A stretch of DNA of 64,000 nt, from NCBI RefSeq assembly GCF_018882415.1, contig NZ_JACVOL010000001.1:458253-522252 (forward strand), read 5' to 3'. The stretch is from Polynucleobacter sp. 86C-FISCH. Its GTDB lineage: Bacteria > Pseudomonadota > Gammaproteobacteria > Burkholderiales > Burkholderiaceae. A program made the translations under genes and the position numbers. Below, piece after piece: positions 28,019 to 35,781 of this stretch (position 1 is the stretch's first letter; each line of letters starts with the position of its first letter). The notes below the pieces were generated by a model. It had not been told where the DNA came from. It saw only the letters and a program-made list of their open reading frames with translations, and made no database searches.

Positions 28019-29032
28019 TTACTGAGCAGTTTCTTTAATATTGTTTTCAATGACGAACTTACCCCAAATACCAATTTGCTTGCCAATAAACTCTTGCGCA
28101 GCTTCAGGTGTGCCACCAACAATTTGAATGCCTTGAGCCTTGAATTTCTCAGCAACAGCAGGAGTTTTCAACGCCTTGTTTAAAGCCTTATTCATCGCAT
28201 CCACTACTGCTGGTGGAGTTTTACCAGGGGCTAATACTGCCCACCATGCAGGCGCACTAAATCCAGGGAAGCCACTCTCAGAAATCGTTGGCACATTAGG
28301 CAAGGAAGGCGATCTCTTGGCAGTAGTGATAACCAAAGGAATAACACCACCGCTGTCGACGTGTGGCTTCACTAAAAATTCTGAGCCTACTGCTAGCTCT
28401 ACCTGACCACCTAAAGCATCTTGCATCAACGGACCGCCGCCACGATACGGAATGTGGTTCCAATCAAAGCCAGCCTGTTTTGCTAAACGAGCCATTGCTA
28501 AATGACCCAAGCTACCAATGCCGATAGAGCCATAGCTAAATTGCTTACCTGACTTAGAAAGATCCACTAATTGCTTGAAGCTAGTAATGCCAGATTTTTT
28601 ACTGGCTACTAACACCATTGGTGACGTACCAATCAATACTACAGGTGCAATATCTTTAATCGTGTCGTAGGGAAGCTTGTCTTTGAGACTGGGGTTCACG
28701 CCGTGCGTATCGAACACCACCGCAAAGGTATAGCCGTCTGCATCAGAACGAGTCATTGCGGACGTACCAATTACTCCAGAGGCGCCACCAATATTCTCAA
28801 CAATGACGTTTTGCTTGAGCTCTGCCTGCAAAGCGGGTGCTAGTACACGGGCAACCTGATCAACCGAGCCGCCTGGAGGGAATACGGCAATTAAACGAAT
28901 TGGCTTTTGGGTAGGCCAAGCGCCTACTCCCGCAGATTGGGCACATACAAAACCACTAAAGCCTAAAGTCATTAATGTGCTTAAAAAGATGTTTTTAAAG
29001 GCTCTTTTGGCCGTTTTTGCTAAATCCAGCAT
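28019..29032 (-). CDS. TctC/Bug family tripartite tricarboxylate transporter binding protein
   Basis: A 337-residue periplasmic solute-binding protein. The signal peptide ends near VCAQS. The Bug signature KPIRLIAVFPPGGSVDQVAR follows, then VENIGGASGVIGT and a closing domain with GFPGFSAPAWWAVLAPGKTP. Bug proteins bind carboxylates, amino acids or vitamins. No TctA/TctB membrane genes are in the window, so it is an orphan. CAGGAG lies near the ATG, and a long hairpin lies 16-53 bases upstream. It leads the unit running to the methyltransferase. Confidence 0.93.
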   Translation of the reverse strand: MLDLAKTAKRAFKNIFLSTLMTLGFSGFVCAQSAGVGAWPTQKPIRLIAVFPPGGSVDQVARVLAPALQAELKQNVIVENIGGASGVIGTSAMTRSDADGYTFAVVFDTHGVNPSLKDKLPYDTIKDIAPVVLIGTSPMVLVASKKSGITSFKQLVDLSKSGKQFSYGSIGIGSLGHLAMARLAKQAGFDWNHIPYRGGGPLMQDALGGQVELAVGSEFLVKPHVDSGGVIPLVITTAKRSPSLPNVPTISESGFPGFSAPAWWAVLAPGKTPPAVVDAMNKALNKALKTPAVAEKFKAQGIQIVGGTPEAAQEFIGKQIGIWGKFVIENNIKETAQ

Positions 29033-29047
29033 GGATTTGTCTCCTGT

Positions 29048-29085
29048 AAATAAGACCTCAAGGTTAACACCCCTGAGGTCTATTT
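29048..29085. repeat. Inverted repeat in the divergent TctC / trhO region
   Basis: AGACCTCA (29053-29060) pairs with TGAGGTCT (29074-29081). Flanking AAAT (29048-29051) and ATTT (29082-29085) extend the stem with one bulged A. It lies between two divergent start codons, so it would be in the TctC leader or serve as an operator rather than as a terminator of a known gene. Confidence 0.5.
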
Positions 29086-29120
29086 GCTCGATAATGGCGA
29101 CGTAGCCAAGTGAGAGAAAA

Positions 29121-29903
29121 ATGAAGTCGATTTTAAATATTGCCGCCTATTTATTTGTCAGCCTAGATGGCTTACCTGAGCTTCGCGCCAAGATGCTCGA
29201 AGAATGCAATGCACGCCAACTGAAAGGCACCATCTTATTAACTGGCGAGGGGATCAATATGTTCCTTGCTGGTAAAGCCGATGCACTTCGCGGATTTTTA
29301 GACTGGTTGCGTCTTGATCCCCGCTTTACTCCCCTGCAAGCAAAAGAAAGCTGGTCTGAAGATCAACCTTTCAAAAAGATGTTGATCAAGCTGAAAAATG
29401 AAATTATTCGCATGAACCATCCAGCTATTCGCCCAGAAGAAGGTCGCGCTAACTTTATTAGCCCCAAAAAATTACAAGAGTGGTTAGATCGCGGCACCGA
29501 TGATCTGGGTCGCTCAGTCGTCATGGTAGATACACGTAATGCCTTTGAAGTCGACTACGGCACTTTTGAAAATGCTCTGCATTTCAATATCGAAAAATTT
29601 ACAGAATTTCCTGCGGCTATTTCCGCTCATAAAGATGAGCTTGCAGATAAAACATTGGTTAGCTTTTGCACTGGTGGGATTCGCTGCGAAAAATCCGGTC
29701 TCTATATGCGAGAAATTGGTATGCAACATAGCTACCAATTAGAAGGTGGAATACTGAAGTACTTTGAAGAGGTGGGCTCCGCCCACTACCAAGGCAGCTG
29801 CTTTGTTTTTGATGAGCGCGAAGCACTTGAACCTAATTTAGACTCCATTCCTGTAGAGCATTCCATTCGTAAAAAACTGCGCATGAACTCTTCCACAGAT
29901 TAA
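29121..29903 (+). CDS. trhO: tRNA uridine(34) hydroxylase, rhodanese-like (TrhO/YceA)
   Basis: TrhO makes 5-hydroxyuridine at the tRNA wobble position in an oxygen-dependent way. The 260-residue protein has the N-terminal domain with LKGTILLTGEGIN and a rhodanese domain (about 115-215) whose active-site loop is CTGGIRCEKSG with Cys183 and Cys189. It is a little short at the C-terminus relative to E. coli TrhO, which carries an extra zinc-binding tail. It appears to lead a five-gene plus-strand unit with spacings of 23 bases or less. Confidence 0.9.
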   Translation: MKSILNIAAYLFVSLDGLPELRAKMLEECNARQLKGTILLTGEGINMFLAGKADALRGFLDWLRLDPRFTPLQAKESWSEDQPFKKMLIKLKNEIIRMNHPAIRPEEGRANFISPKKLQEWLDRGTDDLGRSVVMVDTRNAFEVDYGTFENALHFNIEKFTEFPAAISAHKDELADKTLVSFCTGGIRCEKSGLYMREIGMQHSYQLEGGILKYFEEVGSAHYQGSCFVFDEREALEPNLDSIPVEHSIRKKLRMNSSTD

Positions 29904-29926
29904 CCCACCGAAAGCATTATTCATTC

Positions 29927-30904
29927 ATGACCTCATTACCTAATATCGTTGTTCTCGGAGACTATGAGCGAGCACTGCGCCGCTTTTCTAATTGGGACAA
30001 GTTAGATCAACAAGCTAAGCTCACTATTCATCACGAGCCTTTAAGAGATGAAGCGCTCTATGAAGCCGTTAAAGATGCAGATGCGATTGCTATCGTCAGG
30101 GATCGATCTCCTTTTAATGAAGCCATGATTGCGCGCCTGCCAAAGCTCAAGTTTTTAATGTTTACCGGCGAACGCAATGGCACCCTAGAAGCATCCGCTC
30201 TAGTTTCCAGAAATATCCCTATGGCATGCACTCCTGGCGGCCCTTCCAAAGAAACTACAGCTGAGCTGACTTGGGCATTAATTTTGGGCGCATCCAAGCG
30301 CTTGATTGAAGAAAATAAATTGATTGCGTCTGGCGGCTGGCGTGATGCCATGTCTGTTTTACCCATGCTCTCAGGTGAACGTTTAGGCATCATGGGTTTG
30401 GGTGCCATTGGCGGCCGAGTAGCTCGCGTTGGAGCCGCATTTGGCATGGAAGTGGTAGCTTGGAGTCCGCGTATGACTCCGGAACGTGCGGCGGCTGAAA
30501 ATGCAAAAGCAGTGAGTCTTGATGAGCTTCTGAAAACCTCCAAAGTGGTGTCCATGCATTTAGTTGCGGGTCCAGGAACCAAGGGTCTCATTAGCGCTGA
30601 TCAATTAGCACTCATGCGTCCAGATTCCATTTTGGTAAATACCTCACGCTCAGCGCTGATCAACATGTCGGACTTACAAACAGCGTTAACAGCAGGTAGG
30701 CCAGGTCAAGCTGCGGTAGATGTTTTTGATATTGAACCCCTCCCAGAAAAAGATGTGTTGCGTAACACCCCAAATTTACTAGTCACGCCTCATCTTGGAT
30801 TTATTGCTGAGCCTATTTTTGCCACCTTCTCAAAAGGAATCACTGAGACTCTGGAAGCGTGGTTAGAAAATAAGCCTGTGCCGCATCCATTTAAGCCACA
30901 GTAG
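29927..30904 (+). CDS. D-2-hydroxyacid dehydrogenase family protein
   Basis: A 325-residue NAD(P)-dependent dehydrogenase of the D-isomer 2-hydroxyacid family. The catalytic Arg/Glu/His set is visible in order: NTSRSALIN, DIEPLPEKD and TPHLGF. The nucleotide motif is GLGAIGGRVAR. The substrate (glycerate, hydroxypyruvate, phosphoglycerate-like or other) cannot be read. It sits 23 bases after trhO and 19 before the split chromate-type transporter, so it is probably cotranscribed with both. Confidence 0.9.
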   Translation: MTSLPNIVVLGDYERALRRFSNWDKLDQQAKLTIHHEPLRDEALYEAVKDADAIAIVRDRSPFNEAMIARLPKLKFLMFTGERNGTLEASALVSRNIPMACTPGGPSKETTAELTWALILGASKRLIEENKLIASGGWRDAMSVLPMLSGERLGIMGLGAIGGRVARVGAAFGMEVVAWSPRMTPERAAAENAKAVSLDELLKTSKVVSMHLVAGPGTKGLISADQLALMRPDSILVNTSRSALINMSDLQTALTAGRPGQAAVDVFDIEPLPEKDVLRNTPNLLVTPHLGFIAEPIFATFSKGITETLEAWLENKPVPHPFKPQ

Positions 30905-30923
30905 GCTTTACCAGCCAACAATC

Positions 30924-31466
30924 ATGCAGCAAAAAACTCTGACCCCGAAACAGCTATTTATTGGGTTTAGCAAGATCGGCATGTCTGGGTTTGGAGGCGT
31001 TCTTCCCTGGGCTCGCCGAACAATTGTTGAACAAGAGAAATGGTTAACCCCAGAAGAATTCAGTGCAATGCTGGGTATTTGCCAAATTGTTCCCGGCCCC
31101 AATATTGTCAATCTGGGCGTTTGTGTAGGGAGTCGCTTTGCTGGAGTGCGCGGCGCATTCGCAGCAGTCATGGGCTTGATGCTTGGACCCGTGGCCTTAG
31201 TAATACTGCTAGGCATTCTTTACGAGCATTACAGTTATATGCCAATTGTTCAGGGTTTATTACGAGGCATCTCCGCAGTTGGGGTCGGCCTAATAGCAAG
31301 CACCGGCTTTAAGATGATGCGCACCGAAATGAAATACCCTCCCATGCTGTTGGTCATCTTTCTAACAATCTTGGCGGCAACGTATTTTCATTTAGGACTT
31401 GGGTGGGTGGTCTTAATCGCTTCACCATTAGCTTTTTTTCTAGCCTGGAAGAAAGTGAAGCAATGA
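30924..31466 (+). CDS. Chromate transporter, short-chain subunit 1
   Basis: A 180-residue membrane protein, one half of the CHR family. The family motif GFGGVLPWARR follows the first helix (FIGFSKIGMSGFGG), and the FSAMLGICQIVPGPNIVNLG loop is typical. Short-chain CHR proteins come as adjacent pairs that are thought to insert with opposite topology and act together as an anion (chromate/sulfate) exporter. Its TGA overlaps the ATG of the second half (ATGA). Chromate as the natural substrate is not established here. Confidence 0.88.
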   Translation: MQQKTLTPKQLFIGFSKIGMSGFGGVLPWARRTIVEQEKWLTPEEFSAMLGICQIVPGPNIVNLGVCVGSRFAGVRGAFAAVMGLMLGPVALVILLGILYEHYSYMPIVQGLLRGISAVGVGLIASTGFKMMRTEMKYPPMLLVIFLTILAATYFHLGLGWVVLIASPLAFFLAWKKVKQ

Positions 31467-31987
31467 TCAGCACCCTCGTTGGCCTCTTCCTCAAACTCTC
31501 CGCCTTTTCCCTGGTAGCCTTTGGCGGTATCAACGCTCTTCTTCCTACCCTTTACGATCTTTCCGTCAATCAAGAGCATTGGATTAATGGTCAAACTTTT
31601 GCAGACTACTTTGCAATAGCTCAAGCAGCGCCTGGGCCCAACCTCATGACCGTCACACTCATTGGCTGGAATGTAGGAGGTGTCATTGGCGCATTGGTTG
31701 CTACCCTAGCAATTGCTTGGCCATCCTCAATCATGATCTACTTCTTGCAGCGTTCTATTTTAGGTATGCGCGACATTCAAAAGCAGAGGGTAATTCAAGC
31801 AGCGGCTGGCGTACTGGCAGTTGGCTTAGTTCTATCTGCTGCTTGGGGTATCGCACTTCAAATCAATAACAGCACTGCCGCCCATTTATTGACCTTTGGC
31901 ACAATAGCTATAACTTTATTTACTCGCTGGCATCCTCTCTACTTAATTGCTATAGGTGGAGTTTTAGGCGTAGTAGGATTTATTTAA
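31463..31987 (+). CDS. Chromate transporter, short-chain subunit 2
   Basis: A 174-residue partner of the preceding gene, with the equivalent motif SLVAFGGINALLP and FAIAQAAPGPNLMTVTLIGW. I chose the ATG at 31463, which overlaps the upstream stop in ATGA; an in-frame start 20 codons earlier lies inside subunit 1 and adds no family sequence. TctC follows after 18 bases. Confidence 0.88.
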   Translation: MISTLVGLFLKLSAFSLVAFGGINALLPTLYDLSVNQEHWINGQTFADYFAIAQAAPGPNLMTVTLIGWNVGGVIGALVATLAIAWPSSIMIYFLQRSILGMRDIQKQRVIQAAAGVLAVGLVLSAAWGIALQINNSTAAHLLTFGTIAITLFTRWHPLYLIAIGGVLGVVGFI

Positions 31988-32005
31988 TAACTTCGAGAAA
32001 AAAAT

Positions 32006-32983
32006 ATGAGAATCATTCGAAATATTTCTGCTTCCCTGCTTTGTTTATTTGCTGTTTTCTCAAGCTCTGTATTTGCTCAAAGCAATTACCCCAACAAGCC
32101 AATTAACCTGATTGTTCCCTATGGCGCAGGCGGAAGCGCAGATTCGAGGAGTCGTCAGCTAGGTCAAAAGATGAGCCTTATTCTCAAGCAGCCTATCGTG
32201 ATTGATAACAAACCAGGCGCCGGTGGAAATATTGGCACAGAGGCTATCGTGCGTGCAGCCCCTGACGGATACACCATCGGCATGGGTAACTTTGCACCAA
32301 TGGCTGTGAACAAAACCCTCTTCGGCAATTTACGTTATGACCCTGAAACCGACTTAACTCCCATCATCCTAGTGGAAAAGGGTCCCTTGGTTTTGGTGGT
32401 TAATCCGAACTCCCCCTTTAAAACAGTCCAAGATATTGTTGTTGCAGCAAAAGCAAAGCCCGGCGTTCTCACGTTTTCCTCAGGCGGGATTGGCGGCAGC
32501 CACCAACTCTCCGCAGAGCTTTTTGAACTGAGCGCTGACATTCAAATGATTCACGTACCTTATAAGAGTGGATCTGCCGCATTGACCGATCTAATGGCTG
32601 GTAATGTTGACCTCATGTTTGATCAAATGTATTCGGCGGTACCAAGTATTAAAGCGGACAAGATTCGACCACTTGCCATTACTAGCAAAAAGCGCTCACC
32701 CTTACTTCCAAATGTTCCTAGTTTTGTTGAGTTAGGCTATCCCAAGGTAGAGGTTTTAAATTGGCAAGGGCTCATCGCACCCAAAGGAACACCCAAAGCC
32801 ATTATTGATAAGCTCAATGCTGCTGCAAATGAAGCACTCAAAGATCCTCAGCTACGTGAACTAATGCTCGCACAAGGTAATGAGATTGGCGGGGGAAGCC
32901 CTGCAGAATTTGCTGCTCTCGTTAAATCTGAAGCAAGCAAATGGAGCGCAGTAGTGAAAAGCGCAAACATCAAACCAGAGTAA
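32006..32983 (+). CDS. TctC/Bug family binding protein
   Basis: A 325-residue periplasmic binding protein. The signal peptide ends near SVFAQS, then KPINLIVPYGAGGSADSRSR (the Bug motif), DNKPGAGGNIGTEA and a second-lobe region with LNWQGLIAPKGTPK. It is last in the trhO-dehydrogenase-chrA-chrA-tctC unit and has no cognate membrane subunits here. It may feed an organic acid to, or be regulated with, the dehydrogenase. A terminator follows. Confidence 0.93.
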   Translation: MRIIRNISASLLCLFAVFSSSVFAQSNYPNKPINLIVPYGAGGSADSRSRQLGQKMSLILKQPIVIDNKPGAGGNIGTEAIVRAAPDGYTIGMGNFAPMAVNKTLFGNLRYDPETDLTPIILVEKGPLVLVVNPNSPFKTVQDIVVAAKAKPGVLTFSSGGIGGSHQLSAELFELSADIQMIHVPYKSGSAALTDLMAGNVDLMFDQMYSAVPSIKADKIRPLAITSKKRSPLLPNVPSFVELGYPKVEVLNWQGLIAPKGTPKAIIDKLNAAANEALKDPQLRELMLAQGNEIGGGSPAEFAALVKSEASKWSAVVKSANIKPE

Positions 32984-33002
32984 AAAAAGATGTGCAAACA
33001 AT

Positions 33003-33030
33003 AAAGGGGCTTGAGGCCCCTTTATTTATT
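33003..33030. terminator. Terminator between TctC and crcB
   Basis: AAAGGGGC (33003-33010) pairs with GCCCCTTT (33016-33023) across TTGAG, followed by ATTTATTT. The T-rich side favours plus-strand transcription, and it overlaps the end of the convergent crcB gene. Confidence 0.8.
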
Positions 33031-33403
33031 TAAGCGCCTGGTAAGTAAGGATACCCAAGAAGGTAAGGACGAGCGAGCCAACCAAGTTCAGAAGAGCAGT
33101 AAGTAGGGCCCAAGTAAATTCACCGCGCTGCATAAATCCAACTACGTCAGCAGAAAAACTGGAGAAAGTAGTCAGACCTCCCAAGAAGCCTGTTACAACT
33201 AAAAGCTTCCACTCAGGAGACAGGTGTGGGTTATTGCCAAAAAAAGCTACTGCAACCCCTATCAAATAACCGCCAACCATATTAGAGATAAAGGTCCCTA
33301 AAGGCAGCACAGCTCCAGCACCAACAGTCAGAAAATTAAAGGCTGCTCTTAATAGAGCACCTAGACCGGCGCCAAAGAAAATTGCGAAAATTGAAAGCCA
33401 CAT
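33026..33403 (-). CDS. crcB: Fluoride ion channel CrcB/Fluc
   Basis: Dimeric fluoride exporter that protects against environmental fluoride. The 125-residue protein has four predicted helices. The conserved GxxGGLTTFSSFS track with its Phe residues is near residues 73-87 and supports the channel pore; GALLRAAFN lies near the N-terminus. No fluoride riboswitch is visible, since it starts 10 bases after an upstream gene and is probably cotranscribed with it. Confidence 0.92.
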   Translation of the reverse strand: MWLSIFAIFFGAGLGALLRAAFNFLTVGAGAVLPLGTFISNMVGGYLIGVAVAFFGNNPHLSPEWKLLVVTGFLGGLTTFSSFSADVVGFMQRGEFTWALLTALLNLVGSLVLTFLGILTYQALK

Positions 33404-33413
33404 AATCTGTTCT

Positions 33414-34193
33414 TTATTGAATGGAGAAACCTAGCATGCTAATTGAACTCATTTCGATGCCATCAGTATAGATTTTTACTTGCTCACCCTCTTCTTGTAA
33501 AGCTAAGGTATATAGAGCGGGCCAATAATGTTCTGCGGTCGGTATCGACATATGAGCTGCATCACCATAACTCTCCCAATCAATTAAAGGACCATGATGC
33601 TTGGCGTGCATCTCTGAGATGAAAAAATCATTGAAGTCTTTTGCCCAAGGATAAGGCTGTGCATCTTCTTGCCAATGAATAGTACGCAAGTTATGCACCA
33701 CATTGCCGCTCGACAAAATGAGAATATTTTCATCACGTAATGGGCGCAACTGCTTAGCCAATTCATAATGCTCGCGCGCTGACATAGATCCGTCTAGGCT
33801 CAACTGCACTACTGGGACATCAGCTTCCGGGTAAAGATATTTGAGAACTGACCATGCACCATGATCAATGCCCCATTCATTTTCTTCAAGCACTACCGGA
33901 ACACTCAATAACTCTTGCACGCGGTCTGCTAGTGCAGGACTGCCTGTCGCAGGGTATTGAATATCGAAAAGGGCTTGCGGGAATCCGCCAAAGTCGTGAA
34001 TTGTTTTAGGCTTAGACATTGCGGTAACCCATACTCCACGAGTTACCCAATGAGCTGAGATCACCAATATGGCGTCTGGTCGTTTGAATGTTTTTCCTAG
34101 AGCAGACCAGGCCGCTGTAAAGCGGTTGGGCTCTATGGCGTACATCGGACTGCCATGGCCAGCAAATACTGCAGGTTGGCGATGGCTAGTCAT
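33414..34193 (-). CDS. ygiD: DODA-type extradiol ring-opening dioxygenase
   Basis: A 259-residue class III extradiol dioxygenase related to E. coli YgiD and plant DOPA 4,5-dioxygenase. The metal and acid-base histidines are visible in AGHGSPM, SAHWVTRG, HDFGGFP and DHGAWSVLKYL. Such proteins cleave catechol-type rings such as DOPA. The physiological substrate in bacteria is mostly unknown. It sits between a 45-residue membrane protein and crcB. Confidence 0.88.
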   Translation of the reverse strand: MTSHRQPAVFAGHGSPMYAIEPNRFTAAWSALGKTFKRPDAILVISAHWVTRGVWVTAMSKPKTIHDFGGFPQALFDIQYPATGSPALADRVQELLSVPVVLEENEWGIDHGAWSVLKYLYPEADVPVVQLSLDGSMSAREHYELAKQLRPLRDENILILSSGNVVHNLRTIHWQEDAQPYPWAKDFNDFFISEMHAKHHGPLIDWESYGDAAHMSIPTAEHYWPALYTLALQEEGEQVKIYTDGIEMSSISMLGFSIQ

Positions 34194-34202
34194 TAATGCA
34201 GA

Positions 34203-34340
34203 TTAACCGAATACGTAACCTGTGTGAGCTGCAACCAAAGCAAACAAAATAGCCAAGCTAGTAGCGGCGCCCAACATCACGATCAATGTAATGATCTTTT
34301 TGTTGATTTCTTCTTTTGATTCGTTATGCCATTCGTTCAT
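34203..34340 (-). CDS. Small single-helix membrane protein, 45 residues
   Basis: Reads M-N-E-W-H, a charged segment (ESKEEINKK), then a hydrophobic helix of about 22 residues (IITLIVMLGAATSLAILFALVAA in part) and HTGYVFG before the TAA at 34203. AGAGGA lies six bases before the ATG, and the codon pattern looks like that of its neighbours. It is nine bases upstream of the dioxygenase gene. I do not recognise a family. The ribosome binding site, membrane helix and tight spacing support a real gene. Confidence 0.7.
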   Translation of the reverse strand: MNEWHNESKEEINKKIITLIVMLGAATSLAILFALVAAHTGYVFG

Positions 34341-34384
34341 GCTAAATCCTCTGTAAACACATTAATGAGTGGAGTAATTATCCA

Positions 34385-34552
34385 CTATCGACCGCGACCA
34401 GCCTTGCGCATCATGCCTTTTCCCCCGCCAAAGCCTGCCTGAGGCCTTCCAGCAGGTCCAGATGGGCCTTTTGGGACAGGTGGGCGTGCTGGCGGCTTAG
34501 CAATTACAGCCTTAGCCGGGGTCTTTGAATCGGGTTTCTTTTCGTCAGTCAC
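34385..34552 (-). CDS. Small basic Pro/Gly-rich protein, 55 residues
   Basis: Starts at GTG (34552) with AGGAG six bases upstream. It is rich in Lys, Pro, Ala and Gly (PARPPVPKGPSGPAGRP in the middle) and ends GMMRKAGRGR. No signal peptide or membrane helix is seen; a disordered, possibly nucleic-acid-binding protein is plausible but unproven. Its start codon lies only 28 bases from the divergent protease start, so the two promoters must overlap coding sequence. Family unknown. Confidence 0.55.
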   Translation of the reverse strand: MTDEKKPDSKTPAKAVIAKPPARPPVPKGPSGPAGRPQAGFGGGKGMMRKAGRGR

Positions 34553-34580
34553 TTTGAGCTCCTATGGATATCATATTGCC

Positions 34581-35243
34581 ATGATTACTGACTATTCTAT
34601 CCAAGCTGTCGCAATTAATGCGATTCCCCTGATTTTTGCCATCACCATCCACGAAGCAGCCCATGGTTATGCCGCCCGTCGATTTGGCGACAACACAGCG
34701 TATATGCTGGGACGAGTCAGCCTTAACCCCGCTAAACATATAGACCCCGTTGGAACCATCTTGATCCCGCTGGTCTTACTTCTAACTGGGTCGCCATTTT
34801 TAGTGGGCTACGCCAAGCCTGTTCCGGTGAATTTTGGACGCCTCAGAAACCCCAGAATTGACTCGATCTGGGTTGCCTTGGCAGGACCGGGATCAAATTT
34901 CATCCAAGCACTGATTTGGCTCATCCTCTTAATTTGCTTAGTAGGCTTTGGGGTCAATGAAAAATTCCTGATCTCCATGTCTCAAGCGGGCATTACCTGG
35001 AATTTAGGTTTATTGGTATTTAATCTATTTCCCCTGCCCCCTCTGGATGGGGGCCGCGTTCTAGCAAGCCTACTTCCTGCACGTCAGTCGATTGCCCTTG
35101 GCAAGTTAGAGCCTTGGGGCTTTTTTATTGTGCTGGGACTCGTATTTACTGGGGTCATTAGCGCCTTATGGATGACTCCACTGATGAGCTTCTTTGAATG
35201 GCTGATCCTTTTGCTCACTAGCCCTCTCAGAATGATCTTTTAA
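34581..35243 (+). CDS. Site-2 protease family membrane metalloprotease (M50)
   Basis: A 220-residue multi-helix membrane protein with the zinc motif HEAAH (24-28) and the second-site motif NLFPLPPLDGGRV, as in rhomboid-independent intramembrane proteases of the M50B type. It has no PDZ domain, so it is the short form rather than RseP. I chose the ATG at 34581; the frame is open back to a TTG at 34554, which would add nine residues but lacks a ribosome binding site. Substrate unknown. Confidence 0.9.
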   Translation: MITDYSIQAVAINAIPLIFAITIHEAAHGYAARRFGDNTAYMLGRVSLNPAKHIDPVGTILIPLVLLLTGSPFLVGYAKPVPVNFGRLRNPRIDSIWVALAGPGSNFIQALIWLILLICLVGFGVNEKFLISMSQAGITWNLGLLVFNLFPLPPLDGGRVLASLLPARQSIALGKLEPWGFFIVLGLVFTGVISALWMTPLMSFFEWLILLLTSPLRMIF

Positions 35244-35311
35244 GCAAGCGGAAAAGCATTTTCTGGGATATTCTGAATCCACGTAGCGCACCTCACATCA
35301 GGAGAACAATC

Positions 35312-35764
35312 ATGAAACTACAAAAATTGGTTTTAGCAGGCACCGCAACTGTTTTAGCGATTGGCGCAGGAGTAGCATTTGCGCAATTCCAAAAACCAGA
35401 AGATGCCATTAAATATCGTCAGAGCGCATTTACGGTCATGGCAAACTCTTTTGGAAAAATTGGCGCAGTTGTTAAAGGCGAAGCACCTTACAACAAAGAT
35501 GAAGTTGCCAAGAATGCTGCAATCGTTGCAATGCTGTCTACTTTGCCATGGCAAGCCTTTGGTCCAGGCACTGAAGGCGGCAAAGCACAACCAGCTGTCT
35601 GGTCAGACAACGCAAAATTCAAAGCCGCTGGTGACAAGATGCAATTAGCGGTAGTGGATCTTAATAAGGCCGCTCAGTCTGGCGATCTCGAAAGTATTAA
35701 GAAAGCTTTTGGTGCAGCAGGTGCAACTTGCAAAGGTTGCCATGACGATTTCAAAAAGAAATAA
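35312..35764 (+). CDS. Cytochrome c'
   Basis: A 150-residue periplasmic c-type cytochrome. The signal peptide ends near VAFAQ. The mature part is a four-helix bundle with the heme site near the C-terminus, CKGCH (140-144), as in class II cytochromes c (cytochrome c', PF01322). These bind NO and are linked to nitrosative stress. AGGAG lies before the ATG. It converges on a b-type cytochrome gene 17 bases away, a common pairing. Confidence 0.93.
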   Translation: MKLQKLVLAGTATVLAIGAGVAFAQFQKPEDAIKYRQSAFTVMANSFGKIGAVVKGEAPYNKDEVAKNAAIVAMLSTLPWQAFGPGTEGGKAQPAVWSDNAKFKAAGDKMQLAVVDLNKAAQSGDLESIKKAFGAAGATCKGCHDDFKKK

Positions 35765-35781
35765 TCCAACTTTATTGGCTG

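Noticed and set aside
30058-30591. A 177-residue open frame antisense to the 2-hydroxyacid dehydrogenase gene
   Set aside because: It has no domain, is rich in low-complexity Pro/Ser/Arg, and the sense strand encodes a complete catalytic enzyme.
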